Part shown: positions 7,788 through 15,468 of the stretch, piece after piece
Layout: each line of letters starts with the position of its first letter
Position numbering within the stretch: position 1 is the first letter of the stretch
Source of the DNA: a virus
Length of the DNA: 34,289 bases
Reading direction: 5' to 3' (one strand)
Virus record (IMG/VR): IMGVR_UViG_3300042868_009220
Location: 1 to 34,289 of that record
Notes under the pieces: model-generated
What the model was told of the DNA's origin: nothing
What the model saw: the letters and a program-made list of their open reading frames with translations, nothing else
The model's database searches: none
Program-made: the position numbers and the translations under genes

Positions 7788-8031
7788 AAACCACCGCTAG
7801 TAAGAGTTCCCGACACATTCCCTGCGCCTTGGTGTTCCCGTGTTTCTCGAAACGGTCTTTCAGTTCCAAGATTTCCTGTACCGTCTTCCGTTCAAATTCA
7901 CGCCGCGTCGATACCGGAACCCGACCAACCGTAGACGCAAGCCACGCCCCGAATAAATGCAACGCCCACGGCGTTAGAAGAATCAAAACGCCCACGCTCG
8001 CGATAATGTTTGCCGGCGTCAGGTAGCTCAT
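7759..8031 (-). CDS. Small membrane protein (one N-terminal TM)
   Basis: 90 residues. The ATG at 8031 overlaps the protease stop as ATGA. Residues about 9-32 (IIASVGVLILLTPWALHLFGAW) form a single membrane helix. The rest is a charged, probably coiled helix (TRREFERKTVQEILELKDRFEKHG) exposed on one side. It could be a holin-like or spanin-like protein, or an anchor for the neighbouring exported proteins. No family is recognised. Confidence 0.6.
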   Translation of the reverse strand: MSYLTPANIIASVGVLILLTPWALHLFGAWLASTVGRVPVSTRREFERKTVQEILELKDRFEKHGNTKAQGMCRELLLAVVYADNLRDEA

Positions 8032-8723
8032 CCGCGGCCAGCCTTTCGCATAGCTTGCCGCTTTGCCGCTTCCGCCTTAACCCGCGCCGCCACCGACCGG
8101 GCAACCACCCGCCGCCACGATTCCCCGTCGCCGGACCGGGCCGCGGCCAATTCCTGCCGAATCGTCCGCCCGCGGAATTCTTCCACCGACCGCAACGCAA
8201 CAGACGCGTCTAGATATGCGCCGGTCGTGACTAGGGAAACGTCGTACAGGCCCGAAACCGCCCGTATGGTCCGGATAGTCTGGCCGGAATCGTCATACGA
8301 ATAGGTTTCATCTTCCGGACTGACCGAGAACGCGAACGAACTTCCATAAACGTCACCGCGAGCCACCAGGGAAGCCAGATCGCGGGCTAATTGGGTATCC
8401 GGGGGCTCGATTTCGAATGCCAGCCCCCGCGCATCGCTCGAAAGGGTAAGCGTTCCGCTAGACGTTCGCCCCAATAGCTGGCCGGGATCATGGTTCCAAA
8501 GCGCCACGCAATCGGAAGCCCTCCGGGCCGCGGCCGATGGCCGGCCCGGACCGTCGAATTTTCGCGATAGGACCGCATCAAAAGCGCCCGGCAAGAGGAT
8601 TTCCCGAAACCCCCCCAGATCCTGCGATAGTGAATCGTAAACGGCCGCGTACCCGCGAAACATTCGCCGGCCGTCGCCGCGTTCCTCAACCGTCACCGGG
8701 TCGCCAAAATCTCGCCGTTCCAT
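8028..8723 (-). CDS. HK97-type prohead maturation protease
   Basis: 231 residues. It shows the S78/U35 family plan: FRGYAAVYDSLSQDLGGFREILLPGAFDAVL at the N-terminus, catalytic His in ALWNHDPGQLLGRT (H78), LAFEIEPPDTQLARDL, and catalytic Ser in GDVYGSSFAFSV (about S128/129). The protein should cleave the N-terminal scaffold domain of the capsid protein during head maturation. It follows the portal gene by 16 bases. The Arg/Ala-rich C-terminal tail is usual. Confidence 0.9.
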   Translation of the reverse strand: MERRDFGDPVTVEERGDGRRMFRGYAAVYDSLSQDLGGFREILLPGAFDAVLSRKFDGPGRPSAAARRASDCVALWNHDPGQLLGRTSSGTLTLSSDARGLAFEIEPPDTQLARDLASLVARGDVYGSSFAFSVSPEDETYSYDDSGQTIRTIRAVSGLYDVSLVTTGAYLDASVALRSVEEFRGRTIRQELAAARSGDGESWRRVVARSVAARVKAEAAKRQAMRKAGRG

Positions 8724-8739
8724 CGTTGAACCCCTGTTT

Positions 8740-10149
8740 CTATGCCGGGACCGCCGCCGCCGCCGGGACCGCGCCCGCTACCATGATTTCCACTAGGCCC
8801 GAATCCATTTCCGGAAACGTTGCCGATATGAGCGCTTCCGCGCCGATTGCCGACAGCGTTCCAGCGCTCACGGCCGCCAGTATTTCGAGAACGGCCGCCG
8901 ATGAACCGCTTTCCGGCTTGCCCGCTTCCCCAACAATGGCCGGCAGCGGCGCGAGATTGTTCGCCGGCAGATAATACTGATCCGCTCCCGAGGACGGGAT
9001 CGGCGGCATATCCTCCAGCCGCCGAATATCGTTCGGGCTCAACACGCCCAGGCCGGCAAGCGCTCCATAGTAGGCCGACCGGGCCGAGGAATCCCCGCGC
9101 AGCATCCCGCGAACGTCAAGGCTAATCGAATAGCCCGGCATCCCACCCAGTAGCGAACGCGTGAAGGCCGATTCGACCCGCCGGCACCATGCCACCAGCG
9201 TATTTTGAAGGAAAGATAGTTGTTCCTGTTCGGCATTCGAAAACGTTGAACGGCTGTTTTCCCCGATCATTGAACAGGGAACGCGCATCGCCCTCGCGAT
9301 TTCCTGCACAAGAAAGATCCGCATCTCGATAAGCTGCGCGGATTCGTTCGAAGCCCCGGATAATTCCTTGAGCGTAACGCCGTTCGGGAGGATGGCCGTA
9401 CGGCCCGCGTTCGCGCTCCCGCGGTGCATCCGTTCCCAATCATCCCGCAGCGCCGCCTGAGCCTCCCGCGGGATCGGCAGCGCGGATTCCATCACGATCC
9501 CCGGCCTCGCGTCGTTTTCCCAAAACTTCTGCGCGTAGCTATCCATCGACCGCGCCAGCTTCAACACGCCGGCCGACAACGAAAGCGGAACCATGCCCAT
9601 AATTCCATCATCCGACAGAAACCGGATATGAATTACGTCTTCCTCCCGGTATTCATGCGTTTCGAAACCGGGTTCCCGATGAACGTACAACAGCGCGTTG
9701 TTTTTGAGCCGTTTAAGCTCCACATGCGCCGGGTGCATGACCCAGATTTCGGTAACGTTCCCCGAGCGGTCGAAAACCTTTCTGGCAAACGCGTTGCCCC
9801 AGGTAGCCGTATGCGCCACCATCGTTTCCAGTAGCTCGTACGATGACTGCCACGGGTTCGGCCGGGAATGCAGAACCGCGTAAAGCGGATTGTCTGTAGC
9901 CCGTTCCTTTGTCCCGTCCGAATTCACCCGCATAAGGTGGAACGGTAACTGCGCGACCCCCTCCGCCAGACAGCGAACACAGGCCAGGAATGCCGATACT
10001 TGCAGCGCGGTAACGGGATTCGGACTTGCCACCCCGCCGAAACTATCGCCCCAATTAATCGGGGGCAGCGTCGTTCCGCCCCAGGCGGACCGCATTTCCC
10101 GTAGATCGTAATCTCCGCCGCCGGCCGGCTCCGCCAAAAACCCGATCAT
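8740..10149 (-). CDS. Portal protein, HK97 family
   Basis: 469 residues. I chose ATG 10149 because it overlaps the TerL stop as ATGA; an upstream in-frame ATG at 10167 is possible. The body shows the family motifs: VSAFLACVRCLAEGVAQLPFHL, SYELLETMVAHTATWGNAFA, VIHIRFLSDDGIMG, and the long helix region FSNAEQEQLSFLQNTLVAWCRRVESAFTRSLL. The Ala-rich C-terminus after about residue 400 is variable in the family. The portal ring is the DNA entry vertex and docks TerL. Confidence 0.92.
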   Translation of the reverse strand: MIGFLAEPAGGGDYDLREMRSAWGGTTLPPINWGDSFGGVASPNPVTALQVSAFLACVRCLAEGVAQLPFHLMRVNSDGTKERATDNPLYAVLHSRPNPWQSSYELLETMVAHTATWGNAFARKVFDRSGNVTEIWVMHPAHVELKRLKNNALLYVHREPGFETHEYREEDVIHIRFLSDDGIMGMVPLSLSAGVLKLARSMDSYAQKFWENDARPGIVMESALPIPREAQAALRDDWERMHRGSANAGRTAILPNGVTLKELSGASNESAQLIEMRIFLVQEIARAMRVPCSMIGENSRSTFSNAEQEQLSFLQNTLVAWCRRVESAFTRSLLGGMPGYSISLDVRGMLRGDSSARSAYYGALAGLGVLSPNDIRRLEDMPPIPSSGADQYYLPANNLAPLPAIVGEAGKPESGSSAAVLEILAAVSAGTLSAIGAEALISATFPEMDSGLVEIMVAGAVPAAAAVPA

Positions 10150-11780
10150 AGCCTTATCAGTTCCCATGAATCGGCCGCCTTCACTTGAGCCGTACTATGC
10201 AACCCTAAGGCCATAACCAGCGCGACAATACCGTCTATCTTTTCCCGTGACGCTTTTTTCGAAGGCCGGATATTGCCGTTCGAATCCTCTTGAACCGCGA
10301 CATTCCCGGCCATCCATGCCAGAACCGGGGAAACCATCCGGATTTTCTGCCCGACTACCAGCGTTTCCAGAAGTTTTGAAGGGGCCGATAAAGAACCAAA
10401 AGACTGTGAGAAACCATAGACTTCCGTTCCATCCCCTTGAATTTGCGTCATGGTTGCAGCCGCGTTCCAGCGGTCCGCCGCCAGCCCAAGAACGCGATGT
10501 TCCGCCGCATATTCGCGGATATGCTGCAACACCACCCCGTAATCGCATATATCCCCGTCTGTGCCGATTATCCAACCCTCGCGCAGCCACTGCGCGTACG
10601 GGATCCGGTCTTTTAGTTCGCGTTCCGCGGCATTCTTCCGGGGAATGAAAAACCGGCAATCAACGTCAAACGTGCCATCGTCAGACGGAAACAGCGCGAC
10701 TAGAGCCGTAATGTCATACGTACTCGCGAGATCCAGCCCCAGATAACACGGCCGGCCGGCCAGCGGAACCGGCGGCGGAATGTTCCCTAGCGCCCAGGTT
10801 TCCGGAGAGAACCAACGAACGTCCGATTGTGTCGGAACGTTCATCCGATACCGCAACCATGAATTCAAGGCCGCCGGCCGCGACCGGGCCTCCGCGGCAT
10901 CCGCCGCGAAAGATTCCTCCGATACCGTGATGCCGAGCGACGGATTCGCCTGTTTCCAGAGTTTAGGATCGAAATACTTTTCCGGGTCCGCCTGTTCCGG
11001 GGCCGCGTAGACTTTCCCGAAAAACGTAGGATCGGTTTCCGGGTCCGCCTGGACCCGTTCGGCATACTGCCATTGATCCCACCAGATAGCATTCGGGCCG
11101 CGGTCAAAGCCCGCCGTCGAAATGCTTATCAACAGACTTTGCCGCCGGGCCGCCCCCGCATACCTTAAAGCGTCAAAGAGGCGGCGGTCCCTTTGGGCGT
11201 GTAGCTCATCGAAAAGTATGGCACTCGCGTTGATGCCTTCCGCTCTGAAATTGTCGCCGGAAAGAACGGAATACCGGGAGAAACTTTGCCGGTGAATGAT
11301 CGTGTTCCGGCTTTCGACTACCTCCAGATTCCGCGAAAGGTACGGGCTCCCCTTTGCCAGGGCAAAACATTCCCGCGCGATAATCCCCGCCTGGAATCGG
11401 TCCGCGGCGGCCGAATAGACTTCCGCGCCGGGCTCCCCGTCCGCGAACAAAAAAAAGAGCGCCAGCGCCGAAAGTAGCGTGGATTTTCCTTGTTTTTTCG
11501 GAGTGAATATCGCCGCCGTGCGATACCGCCGCCGCCCCTCTGGATCGACCCAACCGAAAAGCGGTTCCAGAATGTCGTGACGCTGCCAATCCATCAACCG
11601 GAACGGTTCGCCGGCCCATTGCCCTTTCGAGTGAATACAGAATGTCTCTATGAACTTACAGACCCGATCCGCTTTCCGTTGGTCGAATATGAACCCCGGA
11701 ACGTATTCCGGCCGATCATAGCCCGCGGGCCGGTTTTTCGGCGGCCGGCCGCGCCGCTTTTTAGCTGGCAATCCGGCCAT
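10146..11780 (-). CDS. terL: Terminase large subunit
   Basis: 544 residues. ATPase domain with Walker A TPKKQGKST (residues 93-101), Walker B AILFDELHA (D191, E192), and a coupling-type SISTAG segment. The C-terminal RNase H-like nuclease begins YLGLDLASTYDITAL and continues with FFIPRKNAAERELKDRIPYAQWLREG. This is the HK97/P27-type Terminase_1 family. It is 7 bases downstream of TerS and overlaps the portal gene. The protein packages and cuts phage DNA. This family usually works with cos or pac sites, which I could not locate. Confidence 0.95.
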   Translation of the reverse strand: MAGLPAKKRRGRPPKNRPAGYDRPEYVPGFIFDQRKADRVCKFIETFCIHSKGQWAGEPFRLMDWQRHDILEPLFGWVDPEGRRRYRTAAIFTPKKQGKSTLLSALALFFLFADGEPGAEVYSAAADRFQAGIIARECFALAKGSPYLSRNLEVVESRNTIIHRQSFSRYSVLSGDNFRAEGINASAILFDELHAQRDRRLFDALRYAGAARRQSLLISISTAGFDRGPNAIWWDQWQYAERVQADPETDPTFFGKVYAAPEQADPEKYFDPKLWKQANPSLGITVSEESFAADAAEARSRPAALNSWLRYRMNVPTQSDVRWFSPETWALGNIPPPVPLAGRPCYLGLDLASTYDITALVALFPSDDGTFDVDCRFFIPRKNAAERELKDRIPYAQWLREGWIIGTDGDICDYGVVLQHIREYAAEHRVLGLAADRWNAAATMTQIQGDGTEVYGFSQSFGSLSAPSKLLETLVVGQKIRMVSPVLAWMAGNVAVQEDSNGNIRPSKKASREKIDGIVALVMALGLHSTAQVKAADSWELIRL

Positions 11781-11787
11781 AGGCTAT

Positions 11788-12258
11788 TCATGCCTCCCGA
11801 AGGAATTCGGCCATAGGATCGGATTCGGTTTCCCGTACGGTGGCGCTCGACCGGCTTGCGGGAGTCAGTCCAAATTCGCATTCCAGCCGAATCAATTGAA
11901 CGTTGTATTGAATCAATAACAGCGTTTCCGGCCGGGGGGCAATTACGCCGGACGGTTTTTCGTATGTCTGGCCGAGCGTCTGGACGATCTGGTAACAGGC
12001 CCACCAGAGCGCATAGACCCGACAATACCGCGCCCATGTTTCGCGTTCCGACTCCCCCCAGACCCGCATGGTCGAAAGCATCGGAACCGACTCAATCCAT
12101 TTCGCCAGCGCCGCGCCGGTTAGATCCGGCGGAGCATCCGCCCCCGCCGCGGCGGATTTTGGCGAACGCTTTTCAATGTCGCCTAGGTTCTCTTGCGACG
12201 GGTTGCCTTTAAGGATCTTGAGAACCAGCGGAGTAGCCCGCGGGCCGCGCTTTCCCAT
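11788..12258 (-). CDS. Terminase small subunit, P27 family
   Basis: 156 residues. The N-terminus MGKRGPRATPLVLKILKGNPSQ is the standard P27 start ('G.RGP.P.P..LK.L.GNP'). The middle is helical (WARYCRVYALWWACYQIVQTLG) and the C-terminal LIRLECEFGLTPASRSS is the 'lGLsPssR' end of the family. It recognises viral DNA and works with TerL. ATG 12258 follows GGGAAAG. A 140-base gap separates it from the HNH gene and holds a possible promoter. Confidence 0.93.
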   Translation of the reverse strand: MGKRGPRATPLVLKILKGNPSQENLGDIEKRSPKSAAAGADAPPDLTGAALAKWIESVPMLSTMRVWGESERETWARYCRVYALWWACYQIVQTLGQTYEKPSGVIAPRPETLLLIQYNVQLIRLECEFGLTPASRSSATVRETESDPMAEFLREA

Positions 12259-12398
12259 TGTTTACTTTCCCAGAGTAGTTCCGATTTCCGAATAAAGGAT
12301 AAAGGAAATTACCGGAACGCTCAATTACCCCCAGACATTTGTACGCCGGGAAGCCCGAGGTTTTGGATAGGGGAGGGTTTTGAGCGGCCGGCCCCCCC
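12259..12398 (-). promoter_or_regulatory. Possible late promoter ahead of terS
   Basis: One of the few real gaps in the genome. On the minus strand TTGAGC (12324-12319) and TATCCT (12301-12296) are 17 bases apart, a fair sigma70-like pair. The start of terS is about 38 bases after the -10. It could drive the packaging and head genes. The match is only 4 of 6 at each hexamer, so it is tentative. Confidence 0.35.
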
Positions 12399-12692
12399 CT
12401 ACCTCCGCCGCTGTTGTTCATCGCGGATTTTCCGCCCGTGGCACACGTTACACCGGACTGCCAGATTCTCCGGGGCATCCGTTCCACCGTCTTTGAGCGC
12501 GCGTATGTGATCGACTTGAGCGGCAAGCCCGACCACCACCCGCGAACAATCGGCGCAGGTATAAGCATCGCGAACCAATATCTTTTGCCGCAGCCTCCGC
12601 CATTGCGGGGTTAGATAGTGCGCGTTGTGCCCGGCCGGCCGCGCTTTCGTTCGTAGCCGAGGGGGCCGGTATGCCGGGCAACGCTCAGGCAT
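12399..12692 (-). CDS. HNH endonuclease next to terminase
   Basis: 97 residues. The HNH fold is visible: YTCADCSRVVVGLAAQVDHI supplies the first CxxC and the catalytic DH, and ENLAVRCNVCHGRK supplies the Asn/His part and second CxxC. The N-terminus has the basic YLTPQWRRLRQKILVRDAY lead-in. HNH proteins coded next to TerS/TerL in HK97-like phages are needed with the terminase for cos cutting and packaging. It overlaps the preceding small gene by 8 bases. Confidence 0.9.
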   Translation of the reverse strand: MPERCPAYRPPRLRTKARPAGHNAHYLTPQWRRLRQKILVRDAYTCADCSRVVVGLAAQVDHIRALKDGGTDAPENLAVRCNVCHGRKIRDEQQRRR

Positions 12693-12861
12693 TGCCGCGA
12701 ACCGCCGCCAAGGCCAGATCCTGTTCGGCTTGCAGGGCCGCTTCCTCCGCGGCCGTGTCTTCCAAGACCTCGATCATTTCTTCCACCTCCGCCGTACAAT
12801 CCGGCGTTGCCGGGTAGACGGGTGGGGGGCAGACCATTTCCGGAAACGTTCCATCATCCAT
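12685..12861 (-). CDS. Small acidic protein, unknown
   Basis: 58 residues from ATG 12861 with AAAGGG upstream. The N-terminal half is Pro/Cys-containing (FPEMVCPPPVYPATPDCT), the C-terminal half an acidic Ala/Glu helix (VEEMIEVLEDTAAEEAALQAE). It lies between the last fibre gene and the HNH gene and overlaps HNH. It may be an accessory to the fibre. No family is recognised. Confidence 0.55.
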   Translation of the reverse strand: MDDGTFPEMVCPPPVYPATPDCTAEVEEMIEVLEDTAAEEAALQAEQDLALAAVRGNA

Positions 12862-12877
12862 AGACCAACCCTTTCGA

Positions 12878-14140
12878 TTACCATGCCGCCAACGCAACCC
12901 GCCGCCACGTATTCGCCGCCACGCATACATAGAGAAACCCGGCATCGTACCGAACGCTTCCGGCCGTGCCCGGAGCCGCCGCGCTGGCCGGCGTTGCCGC
13001 CACGATCCCCGCCACCGCAGACGCTGGTATGGATCCCGCCGCGAACGAATGCGCCGCGCCGGTCGCCGTGATATTGCCGACCACCTCCAGCGCGCCGCGT
13101 ACCTTTGCCGCGCCGCCGACTTCCAGGGGAACCGTAGGGGTAGACCAACCTACCCCGAGATTCCCGGCAAAGTATGAATCCGCCTTACTGACGCTAGACA
13201 GGGCAAAGGAATTCGCGGCTTTCGGGATCGTGTCGGCAATGGATATGCCGATATTGTTCGTGCCTCCAGACGCTTGCGCCTGAATGGCAATGTTTGTAGT
13301 GGCAACGCCCAACGCCCTAGCGTCAACGCCAATGCCCGTGCCGACTGTTCCCGAGGATTCCGCATAGATCCCCGTGATGGATCCGGTTGTGGCCGAACCG
13401 CCTTTACATACCGCGACGATTCCCGCGCCCGTTTGACCAGCGCCAGCGCCGGAAACATTAAACGTGCCGCCCGTGCCCGATTGCGAACGGGTAACAGATA
13501 GCCCGTCCAGGATCGTAGTGTATCCCGTTGTCGCAACCTTAAAGTTATCAGTACTGATATTGATAGAAACCGCATTCGTTGCCAACGCGTCAAGCGTTAC
13601 CGCCGCCGATTTCGAGCCATCCGGGGAAACGGACCCGAGCGTCAACCTAGTATCCGGTGGAAGTGTTGCCGTGCCCGCAGAAAGTACCTGCGCCCGCAAC
13701 AAAGCCCGCTGATTGAGTGTGGACGGCGTGTATGTGCCGACCGAATTGAATCGAATGATGCCCAGTTCATCACCCACCGCTACCGCTGTTGGCGCAGTAA
13801 TGGTTCCACGGGAGCGCCGGATGGTGAAATTAGGCCCGTTCCCTTGATCCCCTGAGCCCTCAAATAGAAACAGGGGCCGGGCATTTTCGACCGCGACCGT
13901 GAATGAAGTTCCAGCCGGGGGCTTTATCGCCAGTGCCCCCGTCATCGTGTCGCCCGTGACGTTCACGTAACGGGTATCTAACGTCGTTTGCGAAACGTGA
14001 ATCAACCCGTCTGTGCCAATCGTCGCGACGTTCGCCGCGTCGATAGAAACCGCCGTTGGCCCAGCCGGGCCGGGAACACCTTGCGGCCCGCGCATGGATT
14101 CCCAAGCCGCGCCGCTCCAAACGTATAGCTCCGTTGCCAT
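12878..14140 (-). CDS. Tail fibre / adhesin with short collagen-like N-terminus
   Basis: 420 residues; ATG 14140 after GAAAGGAAAGGGG. It starts MATELYVWSGAAWESMRG, followed by a short collagen-like piece (GPQGVPGPAGPT), then long beta-rich repeats (LDTRYVNVTGDTMTGALAIKPP typical of phage fibres) and a Gly/Ala/Thr-rich shaft. The C-terminus GSVRYDAGFLYVCVAANTWRRVAL is a short terminal piece seen in many phage fibres. It probably binds the host surface. The opening 'YVWSGAAWESM' phrase is shared with the neighbouring fibre genes. Confidence 0.75.
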   Translation of the reverse strand: MATELYVWSGAAWESMRGPQGVPGPAGPTAVSIDAANVATIGTDGLIHVSQTTLDTRYVNVTGDTMTGALAIKPPAGTSFTVAVENARPLFLFEGSGDQGNGPNFTIRRSRGTITAPTAVAVGDELGIIRFNSVGTYTPSTLNQRALLRAQVLSAGTATLPPDTRLTLGSVSPDGSKSAAVTLDALATNAVSINISTDNFKVATTGYTTILDGLSVTRSQSGTGGTFNVSGAGAGQTGAGIVAVCKGGSATTGSITGIYAESSGTVGTGIGVDARALGVATTNIAIQAQASGGTNNIGISIADTIPKAANSFALSSVSKADSYFAGNLGVGWSTPTVPLEVGGAAKVRGALEVVGNITATGAAHSFAAGSIPASAVAGIVAATPASAAAPGTAGSVRYDAGFLYVCVAANTWRRVALAAW

Positions 14141-14179
14141 TCCCGGCCCCTTTCCTTTCGAGTGATTGAACCGCCCAGA

Positions 14180-14764
14180 CTATTTGACGATCCAGAGCGC
14201 GCCGGGGGCAATCGGAACGGGTTCCGTTAGTTGTACGTAGACTTCGTTGTTCCGGCCCGCGGGGCCGACCTCACCCGCCGGACCCGCCACGCCCGCCGGC
14301 CCCTGTTCGCCGGCAACGCCGGCCGGACCCTGTTCCCCGGCAACGCCAGCGGAACCCGCCGGACCCGCGATACCTTGCGGCCCCTGGATCGACCCGCCGG
14401 ATACATAACTATCCGTTACCGAATCATAAACCCAGAAACTATCATCCGCCTGGACAATGTAGCTATCACCCTGCGCGGCCGGTTTCGGCAGATCGGCTTC
14501 CGTTGCCACCTCGCCGCGGAAGTTAATCCCGAGCCCCGCGGAGCCCTGAATACCCTGTTGACCGGCCGGCCCCTCCGGACCCGCTGGCCCCGCCTCGCCG
14601 GCCGGACCCGCCACGCCTTGAATTCCTTGCGCGCCGGCCGGACCCGCGGGGCCAATTTCGCCAGCCGGGCCAGCGCTTCCAGCCGGGCCGGCATCGCCAG
14701 CCGGGCCGCGGATGCTCACCCAGGCCACGCCGTCATATACCAGAACGTCTTGTGTATCAGCCAT
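14180..14764 (-). CDS. Collagen-like fibre protein
   Basis: 194 residues. [20 protein letters not shown] is followed by Gly-X-Y repeats ([20 protein letters not shown] and so on), an intervening globular module ([39 protein letters not shown]), a second Gly-X-Y stretch and a short end [20 protein letters not shown]. Collagen-like triple helices are common shafts in phage fibres. The module 'GDSYIV' is a copy of one in the 645-residue fibre. Confidence 0.75.
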   Translation of the reverse strand: MADTQDVLVYDGVAWVSIRGPAGDAGPAGSAGPAGEIGPAGPAGAQGIQGVAGPAGEAGPAGPEGPAGQQGIQGSAGLGINFRGEVATEADLPKPAAQGDSYIVQADDSFWVYDSVTDSYVSGGSIQGPQGIAGPAGSAGVAGEQGPAGVAGEQGPAGVAGPAGEVGPAGRNNEVYVQLTEPVPIAPGALWIVK

Positions 14765-14766
14765 CG

Positions 14767-15048
14767 CTAGACCCTTCGCTTTCTCAAAATTGGATATTTC
14801 GCCCGCCGATACGTTACCGACGATGACAAACGCCCATATTCAACCCGCTTTACCAACGGAACCCGTTCCAGACCCGCCAATAGCCATACATCCCCCTTTG
14901 CCGGCCCCGTAGGTTCCGACAATTGGGGTCCAAATACGTCGATGGAATCTCCGGGCGGCCCAGGCGGACCCACAGCGCCGCCGGCCGTACCCGCCGCGGC
15001 AATTTCTTGCCACGTAGTACCATCCCAGAAATAAAGTGAATTCGCCAT
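14767..15048 (-). CDS. Short fibre-associated protein
   Basis: 93 residues. Opens [20 protein letters not shown], the same 'YxWdGxxW' opening as its neighbours, then a mini-collagen GPPGPPGD, the [24 protein letters not shown] version of the shared module, and a basic C-terminus ([19 protein letters not shown]). It looks like a minimal member of the same fibre family and may be a shortened paralogue. Confidence 0.6.
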   Translation of the reverse strand: MANSLYFWDGTTWQEIAAAGTAGGAVGPPGPPGDSIDVFGPQLSEPTGPAKGDVWLLAGLERVPLVKRVEYGRLSSSVTYRRAKYPILRKRRV

Positions 15049-15051
15049 TCG

Positions 15052-15468
15052 TCACGGCCGGGGCTGGATATAAAATTCGATCTTGCGGCGGTCGCGGCCG
15101 GGAACGTTCGATAAATCCTCTAGCGTACAATCCAGCTTCGAATATCCGTTTGCCGTGAATGTCTTCGAAAACGTCCGCGGAACGTAGCCGTTTCGCGGGA
15201 TCTGGACGCATTGAAACATGAAAACTTCTTCCGGATCGGTAGGGGCACCGATTCGCGCGGAAAACTCGACTTCATACCCCGGCTTATAAACAACGTCGCA
15301 AGCGTACAAATACGGGGGCTCCGCGGCGGCCGCTTCTTCCCATACCAATTTCCAAGCGCCGCCCGCGAGAACATACATTTTCTTTGGCGCGACCCATGCG
15401 CCGCCGACCAAAACCCCTTTCGGGGCCGCGGGTTTCCATGCTCCGGCGTTGAGAACTTGAACGGCCAT
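15052..15468 (-). CDS. Tail/fibre protein with GGAW repeats
   Basis: 138 residues from ATG 15468 within a TGATG overlap with the large fibre. Three short repeats ending AW (LNAGAWKPAA, LVGGAWVAPK, LAGGAWKLVW) are followed by a beta-rich domain (YLYACDVVYKPGYEVEFSARIG and so on). The small 'GGAW' repeats occur in phage tail-tip and fibre proteins. It probably works with the large collagen-like fibre. Confidence 0.6.
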   Translation of the reverse strand: MAVQVLNAGAWKPAAPKGVLVGGAWVAPKKMYVLAGGAWKLVWEEAAAAEPPYLYACDVVYKPGYEVEFSARIGAPTDPEEVFMFQCVQIPRNGYVPRTFSKTFTANGYSKLDCTLEDLSNVPGRDRRKIEFYIQPRP

